DNA of 8,976 bases from Acidimicrobiia bacterium UBA6912. GTDB lineage: Bacteria > Actinomycetota > Acidimicrobiia > Spongiisociales > UBA5794. A program made the translations under genes and the position numbers. The stretch is from the NCBI GenBank assembly GCA_002450985.1, contig DKBA01000245.1, positions 30,241 to 39,216 on the forward strand, in the 5' to 3' direction. The notes under the pieces are model-generated. The model had not been told where the DNA came from and ran no database searches. It saw only the letters and a list, made by a program, of their open reading frames with translations. Shown piece after piece: positions 1 through 6,307 of the stretch. The stretch's first letter is position 1; each line of letters begins with the position of its first letter.

Positions 1-2
1 CT

Positions 3-1265
3 TCAGTCCTTGCTCGCCAGATCGCGGAACTCGTCGGGGACGCCGCGGCGGTGCTGGAGGAGCAGGGATGCCCGCCCCACGGCCTCCTTGCCAAACCGTC
101 TGCGCAAGGCGTCCACCGCCTCGTCGAGGCCCTGACGCGAACGTTCCTGAGCAGAGCCCGCCCGTAAGAGGTCGGCGCCGAGCAGCTCGGCGAAGGGAAG
201 CTCGAGCTGGAGATGGGGCGAGGTCGTCAGGTTCGAGGTCGAGATCGCCAGCAGGGTCACGTCGCGCCCCGCCGACTCGGCGACCCCGGCGTCGGCCAGG
301 TGGCCGGCGATCGAGGCGATCGCGGGTGTGGTCGCGACCGGCGCCCGCAGCGAGACGCTGCGCGTGACCGAGCTCATGTCGTCGAAGCGCACCCGGACGG
401 TGATGGTCCGCGCCGCCCTGCCCTTCTTGCGCAATCGCGACCCGACCCGCTCGGCGAGATCGAGCAGCACCCGGCGCCGCAGCCCCCGATCGTGCCCGCC
501 GCCGCCGAACGCCGACTGCGCCCCGACGGACTTGGCTCGGTGGTGGGTGACCACCGGTCGGGGGTCACGGTTCCACGCCAGCGCATGGAGGTGGGCGCCG
601 GCGCCGGGGCCGAGATGCCGTTCGAGCGTGCGCCGGTCGGTGTGGGCGAGCTCGGCGACCGTGGTGATCCCGAGCTGCGCGAGCTTCGCCTCGGTGACGG
701 GGCCGACGCCCCAGATGAGGCCGACGGGCAGCGAATGGAGGAATGCCAGCTCGTCATCCGGTGCGACGACGAGCATCCCGTCCGGCTTGGCGACCCGGCT
801 CGCCACCTTGGCGAGGAACTTGGTGCGGGCCACCCCAACCGACACCACGAGCCCGGTCTCGTCTTTCACCTCGTGGCGGAGCCTGGCGGCGATCTCGGCA
901 GAAGGCCCGAACAGGTGGATCGAGCCCGAGACGTCGAGGAAGGCCTCGTCGATGGAGATCTGCTCGACGAGCGGGGTGAAGCGCCGGCACACGTCCATCA
1001 CCCGCTCGGACAGCGGTCCGTACTCGGAGAAGTCGCCGGGCACGACGATGAGCCGCGGGCAGAGCTGGCGGGCGCGCCGCAGCGGCATGGCCGAACGCAC
1101 CCCGAACTGCCGCGCCTCGTAGCTGGCCGCCAGCACCACTCCCCCGCCGACGGCGATCGGCTTCCCCCGCAGCGCCGGATTGCGCAGCTGCTCCACCGAT
1201 GCGTAGAACGCATCGAGATCGACGTGCAGGATCGGAGCGCCCTCAGCCATGCCACCCCGCATCAT
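3..1265 (-). CDS. dinB: DNA polymerase IV (Y-family translesion polymerase DinB)
   Basis: This is a Y-family DNA polymerase, which copies past damaged bases without proofreading, in the cytoplasm at stalled forks. Numbering from the first Met of 420 residues, the palm carries ILHVDLDAFYASVE (12-25) with metal ligand D16, and SIDEAFLDVSG (104-114) with the D106/E107 pair. The steric-gate position appears to be Y21, as in archaeal Dpo4, rather than Phe as in E. coli. GVARTKFLAKVASRVAKPDG (144-163) and the thumb helix-hairpin-helix IWGVGP (184-189) follow, then the little finger. QLELPF (353-358) looks like a beta-clamp-binding peptide. It is followed by a basic tail of about 60 residues, so the protein is longer than E. 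coli DinB (351). The start is uncertain: Mets lie at 1265, 1262 and 1250, and GGCGGAG directly abuts the first. The 1250 start (MAEGAPILHVD) best fits family length. The stop is at 3-5, so the gene is complete. I saw no clear LexA box upstream. Confidence 0.95.
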   Translation of the reverse strand: MMRGGMAEGAPILHVDLDAFYASVEQLRNPALRGKPIAVGGGVVLAASYEARQFGVRSAMPLRRARQLCPRLIVVPGDFSEYGPLSERVMDVCRRFTPLVEQISIDEAFLDVSGSIHLFGPSAEIAARLRHEVKDETGLVVSVGVARTKFLAKVASRVAKPDGMLVVAPDDELAFLHSLPVGLIWGVGPVTEAKLAQLGITTVAELAHTDRRTLERHLGPGAGAHLHALAWNRDPRPVVTHHRAKSVGAQSAFGGGGHDRGLRRRVLLDLAERVGSRLRKKGRAARTITVRVRFDDMSSVTRSVSLRAPVATTPAIASIAGHLADAGVAESAGRDVTLLAISTSNLTTSPHLQLELPFAELLGADLLRAGSAQERSRQGLDEAVDALRRRFGKEAVGRASLLLQHRRGVPDEFRDLASKD

Positions 1266-1473
1266 CTCCGCCGGGTGTGACAGGAACGCGCGGGGTTGCC
1301 GGTGGGGACTTCCGCCTCTGGCGGCCGCGGGGGCCGACCCGGCACGATCTGACCATTGGGGTGAGGCGATCTGCGGGAGGAGTCGCCGACAGGCACAGGG
1401 GAACTCCCGACCGTCGCGGCCGCAGCACGCGTCCGCCGGTCATCGCTCCTCTGTGATCACGAGGGAGCACGCG
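1266..1473. other. Divergent spacer between dinB and the secreted-protein gene
   Basis: This 208-base spacer separates the leftward dinB start from the rightward secreted-protein start, so it must hold both promoters. It contains a short hairpin at 1312-1324 (CCGCC, loop TCT, GGCGG) and a TGATCA palindrome at 1454-1459 just before the ribosome binding site. I could not pick out convincing -35/-10 pairs in either direction. A frame in phase with the secreted protein is open from 1249, but that stretch reads as unstructured basic sequence, so it is treated as noncoding. Confidence 0.5.
1461..1467 (+). promoter_or_regulatory. Ribosome binding site that sets the secreted-protein start
   Basis: GAGGGAG lies 6 bases before ATG 1474. 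This is a good Shine-Dalgarno match and spacing. It supports the start that exposes a signal peptide over the in-frame ATG at 1249, 75 codons upstream, which overlaps dinB. Confidence 0.7.
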
Positions 1474-3159
1474 ATGGTAGGAAGGCCGCAACTCGGTGTA
1501 TTCGGCGCGACGCTGCTGGTGGTGGTCGGCGTTCTCGCCCCCGTGGCGGGTGCCGCACCGCCCGCAGCCCCCGAGTGGCACGTCGTCGCCAACAATGGTG
1601 ACCTGCTGCCCGGCACGAGCAAGACGTTCAACAGCTACAACCCGCCGTCGGTGAACCAAGATGGCCTCGTCGTGTTTCGGGCCAGGTCGCGGGGCCCACA
1701 ACCGATGAGCGGGATCTACCTGCGCGATGTCGCCTCCGGTGCAGCGCTCCAGCGGTTTGCGGATCGGAACTCGCTGGTGCCCGAGCCCAACAACCTCGCC
1801 ACGACGTTCAACGAGTTCCCGTCGATCCCCCGCATCGCCATCGACTCGCCGATGATCGCGACCCGGGGGAACTCGTCGCCGGTGTGGCAGTACACCACCG
1901 AGGACGGCGAGAGCCGCGCCGGCACCACAGGTATCTACACGAATCCCGTCGGGGAGGTGATCACGGGCGCCAGCCTGCTGGGTGCCGTACCCGGCGACGT
2001 GGTCGGCGTCGACATGTTCCCCTACTTCGCCGTGCCCGGGATCGAGCCGCTCACCCGTTTCGACGTCTTCCCCGGTGCTCCGGCCGTCGCCGGCGAGAAC
2101 CGGATCGTCTTCAAGGGCAACTACACGTTGCCCACTACCCCGGCTCCTGTCACGGCCGACTACCACCACATGGCCGTCACCGCTGCCGAAGCGGAGAGCG
2201 GTGAGGGCGCAACCGGCGTCTTCTTCCGGGACGTGCTCGACGACGGCGGCACGGCCCCGGTGCAACTGATCGCCAACACCAACACGCCGATCCCCAACGT
2301 GCCGGCCGGTGTGACCCTCACGTTCGGATCGACGGCCCCGCCGAGCGCGGCAGGCGACGTCGCCGTCTTCGTCGGCTACGACGACGAGCGCAATCCCGCC
2401 TACGGCGGCATCTACGCCGCACCGCTCCAATCCGAGCCTGCGATCGAGACCCTCGTCGGGATCGGCGACGTCGTGCCGGGCAAGCCGCACGAGCACTTCA
2501 CCCGCTTCGGCGAGGGCCTGTCCTTCGCAGGCCGGTTCGTCGGGTTCTGGGCAGCGTGGGGCGACGAGACCACGACACTCTGGCTCGACTGCCCGACCAC
2601 CGGGAACGCAGACCGAAGGGCGTATTGCGAGGAGTTCGTCGGCGACGACTTCCCCGTCGAGGTGCCGCTCCACCAGGGGATCTTCGTTCACGACATCGTC
2701 AATGGCCGCACTCGGCTCGTCGCCGAGACGGGCGACGAGATCGACGACTTCCTGTACTGGAACTTCTCCGGGGCCCCGCCCGGAATGGGCCACGGCGATG
2801 CCGAGCCGCCGCGGTGGCGCAGCAACGCCTTTCTCGCCGTGTCCGGCCAGGTCGGGGCGACGTATCGCGTTGCGTTCCTCGGCCGCAGCGGCGAGATCGA
2901 TCCCGTGGACCGGTATTGGGTCGAACCCATCGACGCCATCTCGCTGAGTCAGGGGCCGAGCGACGCCCGCACCGAGGTCTTGCTCGACACGTGGATGGAC
3001 GGCGGCATTCTCGACCCCGAGGCCGTGGGCATGCCGATCACGTCGCTCGGCATCGAGCGCGACGGCTTTCGCGGCGACTGGCTCGCGGTGACGGCGAGCA
3101 TGGGAGAGGAAGAGGACGGCTGGGCCGGCGTCTACGCGGCAGAGATCCCATCGCCGTAG
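1474..3159 (+). CDS. Secreted tandem-repeat protein, NxxGxxVF/beta-propeller type
   Basis: This is an exported protein of 561 residues with no recognised enzymatic function. Residues 1-28 form a signal peptide: a short basic start, the hydrophobic stretch FGATLLVVVGVLAPVAG, and a likely cut near AGA-A (27/28). The mature part is built from about seven imperfect units of roughly 50-95 residues. A full unit reads as an 'ia..gd..PG' strand, then 'PSv...g.vvF.a', then a 'GIY/GVF..d' strand. Examples are VNQDGLVVFRA (60-70) with GIYLRD (80-85), VAGENRIVFKG (205-215) with GVFFRD (248-253), and AAGDVAVFV (292-300) with GGIYAAP (311-317). This matches the style of 'choice-of-anchor NxxGxxAF' repeat proteins, but I see no C-terminal anchor or sorting signal, so it is probably released or loosely wall-associated. 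C373 and C385 could form a disulfide. The fold and role are inferred; a binding or structural function is as likely as an enzymatic one. Confidence 0.85.
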   Translation: MVGRPQLGVFGATLLVVVGVLAPVAGAAPPAAPEWHVVANNGDLLPGTSKTFNSYNPPSVNQDGLVVFRARSRGPQPMSGIYLRDVASGAALQRFADRNSLVPEPNNLATTFNEFPSIPRIAIDSPMIATRGNSSPVWQYTTEDGESRAGTTGIYTNPVGEVITGASLLGAVPGDVVGVDMFPYFAVPGIEPLTRFDVFPGAPAVAGENRIVFKGNYTLPTTPAPVTADYHHMAVTAAEAESGEGATGVFFRDVLDDGGTAPVQLIANTNTPIPNVPAGVTLTFGSTAPPSAAGDVAVFVGYDDERNPAYGGIYAAPLQSEPAIETLVGIGDVVPGKPHEHFTRFGEGLSFAGRFVGFWAAWGDETTTLWLDCPTTGNADRRAYCEEFVGDDFPVEVPLHQGIFVHDIVNGRTRLVAETGDEIDDFLYWNFSGAPPGMGHGDAEPPRWRSNAFLAVSGQVGATYRVAFLGRSGEIDPVDRYWVEPIDAISLSQGPSDARTEVLLDTWMDGGILDPEAVGMPITSLGIERDGFRGDWLAVTASMGEEEDGWAGVYAAEIPSP

Positions 3160-3172
3160 CCGCCGCACCGAT

Positions 3173-5227
3173 TCACCCGAACAGATCGTCGAGCAGCGCC
3201 CCCACCGGGTCGGCGCCGGCCGGTACCGGTGCCGGCGCGTCATCGCCTGTGTCGCCTGCCGCCACCGAGAGCGCGAACGCATCGGTCACCCCCGACAGGA
3301 ACCGGCTGAGTGGGGCGTACGAGTGGCTGTCGTCGCCGCCGAAGCGGCGGTGGTAGAAGCGCTGCGGGAAGGACACGTGGAGATGGTCCTTCGCCCGGGT
3401 GAGGGCGACGTAGAGCAGCCTGCGCTCCTCCTCGACGCCGCCGGGCTCACCGAGCGCCATGTCGGACGGGATGTTGCCGTCTGCGGCGTGGATGACGAAC
3501 ACCGACCGCCATTCGCCACCCTTCGCCGAGTGGATGGTGGAGAGCACGAGGTAGTCGTCGTCGAGGTGGGGCGCACCGGCGAGATCGGCGGTCGACACCG
3601 GCGGGTCGAGGGTCAGCTCGGTGAGGAACCGGCTGCGGGTGGGATACTCCCCGGCGAGCCCGGCGAGTTGCTCGACATCGCCGAGCCGGGCGGCGGCGTC
3701 GTCGTAGTTGCGCTCGAACACCATCGTGCAGAACGGAACCAGCCGGTCGACCTGCTCGGCGGGCGACGGTTCGCGGTCGACGGTGCCCCTGGCATCGCGC
3801 AGGGCGTGCTGGAGCTCGGCGAGAGGCTGCACGGCATCGGCGGGCACCACGGGTTGGAGCGAGCAGAAAGCGGTGAGCGCATCGAGCGAGTCGGCCGCCA
3901 CCCGCTCCCCCACCTCGGCGAGCACCCGCATCGCCGTCGCCGGGCCGACGCCGGGGATGGCGAGCAGCACCCGGTGCCACGCCAGCTCGTCGCGCGGGTT
4001 GTCGAGAATGCGCAGCAGCGCCATCAGGTCCTTCACATGGGCCGCCTCGAGGAACTTGAGCCCCCCGTATTTGACGAAGGGGATGTTGCGCCTGGCCAGT
4101 TCGAGCTCGAGCCCGTCTGAGTGGTGGCCGGTGCGGAACAGCACCGCCTGGTCCCGCAGCGGGATACCGGCCTCCCGGTGGGCGAGCACGCCGTCGCACA
4201 CGAAGTCGGCCTGCGTCGTCTCGTCGGTGCACGTGACGAGGTCGGGGACGGGACCGTCCGGTCGCGACGACCGCAACCGCTTCGGGTAGAGCTCCCTCGA
4301 CTGGGCGATCACGGAATTCGCCGCCTCGAGGATCTGCGGAGTGGACCGGTAGTTCTCCTCGAGCGTCACCACCGAGACGCCGTCGTAGTCGTCGGGGAAG
4401 CGGCGGATGTTCTCGATCGACGCGGCCCGGAATGCGTAGATCGCCTGGGCGTCGTCGCCGACCACGGTGAGGTTGCCGGTCGACCCGCACAGTCTGGTGA
4501 GGATGTCGCCCTGGATGCGGTTGGTGTCCTGGAACTCGTCGACGAGCACGTGGTCGAACAAGCCGCGCACCGCGTCGGCAGCAGGACTCTCGAGCAGAGC
4601 CCGCCAGTAGAGCAGCAGGTCGTCGTAGTCGAGCACGTTGTGCTCGCGCTTCCGCTCCCGATAGGCCTTGAACACCCGGCGCAACTCTTCGCCGTGGTCC
4701 TGGCACCACGGGAAGCGCGCCCGCAGGACGTCGTCGAGCCTCGCCTGCTCGTTGACGGTGCGGCTGTAGATGGCGGCGATGGTCTCCTTGCGGGGGAACC
4801 GCACCTTGCCGTCGGCGACGCCGAGCTCGGTGCGGAGCACACCGAACAGCGACTCACCGTCGGCCTGGTCGAGCACCGTGTAGTTGCCGTCCAGCCCAAC
4901 GGCGGGAGCGTGGCGGCGCAGCAGCCGGTTGGCGATGGAGTGGAACGTACCGCCCCACACCCGGCCGGTGGAGCGATCGGCGATGAGGCCCCCGGCACGA
5001 CGCACCATCTCGGCGGCGGCACGCCGGGTGAACGTGAGCAGCAGGATGCGCTCGGCCGGAGTGCCCTGGTCGATCAGCCACGCCACCCGGCTCGCCAGCG
5101 TGCGGGTCTTCCCGCTGCCTGCCCCGGCCACGACCAGCAGCGGTCCGCCGTCGTGGACGACCGCCGCGCGCTGCTCCGGGTTGAGGTCGTCGAGCCAGGC
5201 AGGGGTGGCGACGTCGGGGGCGAACAT
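3173..5227 (-). CDS. UvrD/Rep-family ATP-dependent 3'-5' DNA helicase
   Basis: This is a superfamily 1A helicase that would unwind DNA using ATP during repair or replication restart. All motifs are present in its 684 residues: Q-motif LNPEQRAAV (15-23), Walker A AGAGSGKT (34-41), Ia LLLTFTRRAAAEM (62-74), II VDEFQDTN (229-236), III VVGDDAQAIYAFRAA (255-269), IV LEENYRST (289-296), V STIHSAKGGEW (563-573) and VI ERRLLYVALTRAKD (601-614). A 2B-like region includes IPGVGPATA (424-432). The C-terminus ends in an acidic, Pro/Ala-rich linker (about 660-684) and has no HRDC or nuclease domain. It is therefore shorter than UvrD1/PcrA, and neither uvrD nor pcrA can be assigned safely. A possible leaderless promoter sits directly before ATG 5227. 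It converges on the secreted-protein gene with a 13-base gap. Confidence 0.95.
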   Translation of the reverse strand: MFAPDVATPAWLDDLNPEQRAAVVHDGGPLLVVAGAGSGKTRTLASRVAWLIDQGTPAERILLLTFTRRAAAEMVRRAGGLIADRSTGRVWGGTFHSIANRLLRRHAPAVGLDGNYTVLDQADGESLFGVLRTELGVADGKVRFPRKETIAAIYSRTVNEQARLDDVLRARFPWCQDHGEELRRVFKAYRERKREHNVLDYDDLLLYWRALLESPAADAVRGLFDHVLVDEFQDTNRIQGDILTRLCGSTGNLTVVGDDAQAIYAFRAASIENIRRFPDDYDGVSVVTLEENYRSTPQILEAANSVIAQSRELYPKRLRSSRPDGPVPDLVTCTDETTQADFVCDGVLAHREAGIPLRDQAVLFRTGHHSDGLELELARRNIPFVKYGGLKFLEAAHVKDLMALLRILDNPRDELAWHRVLLAIPGVGPATAMRVLAEVGERVAADSLDALTAFCSLQPVVPADAVQPLAELQHALRDARGTVDREPSPAEQVDRLVPFCTMVFERNYDDAAARLGDVEQLAGLAGEYPTRSRFLTELTLDPPVSTADLAGAPHLDDDYLVLSTIHSAKGGEWRSVFVIHAADGNIPSDMALGEPGGVEEERRLLYVALTRAKDHLHVSFPQRFYHRRFGGDDSHSYAPLSRFLSGVTDAFALSVAAGDTGDDAPAPVPAGADPVGALLDDLFG
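3213..3238. repeat. GC-rich inverted repeat in the helicase 3' end
   Basis: GCGCCGGC (3213-3220) and GCCGGCGC (3231-3238) are perfect 8-base arms. The 10-base loop CGGTACCGGT itself starts with the palindrome CGGTACCG. The repeat lies in the Pro/Ala linker codons of the helicase, 54 bases past the stop of the convergent secreted-protein gene. It could help end that transcript, but there is no T-tract and Ala/Pro/Gly codons alone can generate such symmetry. Confidence 0.4.
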
Positions 5228-5234
5228 CTGTTCG

Positions 5235-5264
5235 ATCGTAGCGAGACGGCGCTCCGTGTGCCAG
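5235..5264 (-). promoter_or_regulatory. Possible leaderless promoter of the helicase gene
   Basis: On the minus strand TACGAT (5240-5235) is a -10 candidate of TAnnnT type. It is followed by only 7 bases before ATG 5227, so transcription would begin at or next to the start codon. CTGGCA (5264-5259) is a weak -35 candidate with an 18-base spacer, 4 of 6 bases matching TTGACA. No Shine-Dalgarno is visible, which fits a leaderless message. This is sequence inference only. Confidence 0.45.
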
Positions 5265-5279
5265 CACCGTCGCAGCGAA

Positions 5280-5437
5280 CCCCCTCAGCCTCGCTCCGCT
5301 CGGCAGCTCCCCCTGAGAGGAGGGGGAGCCATTCGTACCACGCTCAGGCCAAACGAACGCATCGAATGCCTCCCCCGCCGGGGGAGGTGGCCCGAGCCGC
5401 CAGGCTCGGGACGGAGGGGGCCCCCGTCTGCCCGAGC
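5280..5437. repeat. Cluster of strong hairpins, REP-like dispersed repeat
   Basis: Most of the gap between the helicase and the membrane gene is made of palindromes. The first is GCTCCCCCT (5306-5314), loop GAGAGG, AGGGGGAGC (5321-5329), a perfect 9-bp stem. The second is CCTCCCCC (5369-5376), loop GCC, GGGGGAGG (5380-5387), an 8-bp stem. The third is CCCGAGCC (5391-5398), loop GCCA, GGCTCGGG (5403-5410), an 8-bp stem. GGGGGCCCCC follows at 5416-5425. The block TCGCTCCGCTCGG near 5291-5303 reappears approximately inverted as CCGAGCGAAGC near 5432-5442. Stem composition and the GGGGGAGG-to-GGAGGGGGC layout resemble intergenic palindromic repeats scattered in many GC-rich genomes. Lying after the TIR operon, the hairpins may also stop its transcript, although no T-tract follows. 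Confidence 0.6.
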
Positions 5438-5443
5438 GAAGCC

Positions 5444-6292
5444 CTACTCGTCGGTCGCCGGGATCTTCTTCTCGCGCAGCATCTGGCGCATGCCCGAGAT
5501 CGCCTTGTCGGCGACGTCCACGTCGACGTCACCACCCGACCCCATGATCATCCGATCGAGCTTGTCGAGCATGGCCTCGATGATGACCTCGATGCTCGTG
5601 CTGCCCGAGGTGGTGAGGATGAACCGCTGCGTCTCCGGAATCTGGAGCTTGCCCCCGCGAATCTGCTTCCCGAGCAACTTGCGGGCCTTCCGCGTCAACC
5701 GGTCCTTGTCGATGGTGAAGTCCTCGGTCTTCGTCGTCACCGACACGACGTCGCTGTAGAAGAACTCGTCCGTCCCCTCCGCGAGCGCGTTGCCGGTGAG
5801 GCGGTCGAGGGTGCATTGGTAGGCGGTGATCTGATGCTCCGTGAAGTTGAGGATGGTGACGCTGACCGGTGTGAAGCGTGCGTTCCCCTTGCGATCACCC
5901 CGGTACGCCAGGTCCGCACCCATCACGTTGAATGTCGGCCCCGTCAGGACGACGGTCTCCGACCGCAGGGGCACACCCGCGAGTCCGCACTTCTCGACTG
6001 CCCGATCCTTCAACCGAATCAGGTCCTCATCGAGCCAGCGATCGACCTGTCTCGCCGAAGGCCGCGCCGACCACACCGCCACCTGTAGCACCCCGACGGC
6101 GAGGAGTGCGACGCCGCCGGCGACGGCCAGCGCCTGGGAGTCGGGGTCCATCGAGGAGTCGCCCGCCGTTCCGATGGCGATGAGGACCGCGCCGATCAAC
6201 CACGCTCCCACGACCCAGCGGGGGAACGGGGTGAAAAAGCGGCGGAGCGCCCGCAGCTCCCTCGGCTTCGTCGTCTTCACTTGGTACGCCAT
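5444..6292 (-). CDS. Two-transmembrane protein of unknown function, TIR partner
   Basis: This 282-residue protein is not assigned to a named family. A basic N-terminus (VKTTKPRELRALRR) precedes two membrane helices at about 24-42 and 53-74, so both ends should be cytosolic. Residues about 80-250 form a soluble domain with alternating beta-strand patterns (SETVVLTGPTFNVMG, FTPVSVTILNF, QITAYQC, DVVSVTTKTEDF, RFILTTSGSTSIEVII). It ends in an amphipathic segment ISGMRQMLREKK. The strand-rich pattern with a closing helix could be a PH-like fold, but that is a guess. The start at 6292 is well fixed: GGGAGGAG (6306-6299) lies 6 bases upstream and begins one base after the TGA of the TIR gene. The 15-base gap shows that the two genes form an operon. 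By position this is the likely membrane partner, target or effector of the TIR protein. Confidence 0.88.
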   Translation of the reverse strand: MAYQVKTTKPRELRALRRFFTPFPRWVVGAWLIGAVLIAIGTAGDSSMDPDSQALAVAGGVALLAVGVLQVAVWSARPSARQVDRWLDEDLIRLKDRAVEKCGLAGVPLRSETVVLTGPTFNVMGADLAYRGDRKGNARFTPVSVTILNFTEHQITAYQCTLDRLTGNALAEGTDEFFYSDVVSVTTKTEDFTIDKDRLTRKARKLLGKQIRGGKLQIPETQRFILTTSGSTSIEVIIEAMLDKLDRMIMGSGGDVDVDVADKAISGMRQMLREKKIPATDE

Positions 6293-6298
6293 GCGCGT

Positions 6299-6306
6299 CT
6301 CCTCCC
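6299..6306 (-). promoter_or_regulatory. Strong ribosome binding site coupling the TIR and membrane genes
   Basis: GGGAGGAG on the minus strand starts one base after the TIR gene stop codon (TGA, 6310-6308) and ends 6 bases before ATG 6292. It is among the best Shine-Dalgarno matches in the window. It implies efficient translation of the second gene by ribosomes finishing the first. Confidence 0.75.
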
Positions 6307-6307
6307 G

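Noticed and set aside
1281..1300. Possible LexA/SOS box upstream of dinB
   Set aside because: GAAC at 1284-1287 has no matching GTTC at the right spacing, so SOS control of this dinB is not supported by the sequence.
1249..1473. N-terminal extension of the secreted protein to ATG 1249
   Set aside because: It would overlap dinB, bury the signal peptide behind 75 basic residues, and ignore the good GAGGGAG site before ATG 1474.
1243..3282. Long minus-strand frame of 679 codons opposite the secreted-protein gene
   Set aside because: It is rich in Arg, Gly, Val and His with no domain, spans both gene ends, and mirrors the plus-strand gene, which has a signal peptide, ribosome binding site and repeats. 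It is an antisense shadow of high-GC coding DNA.
4121..6088. Long plus-strand frame of 655 codons
   Set aside because: It runs through the helicase antisense strand, the hairpin-rich gap and the membrane gene antisense strand. Its translation is low-complexity His/Arg/Val/Glu text without a recognisable fold.
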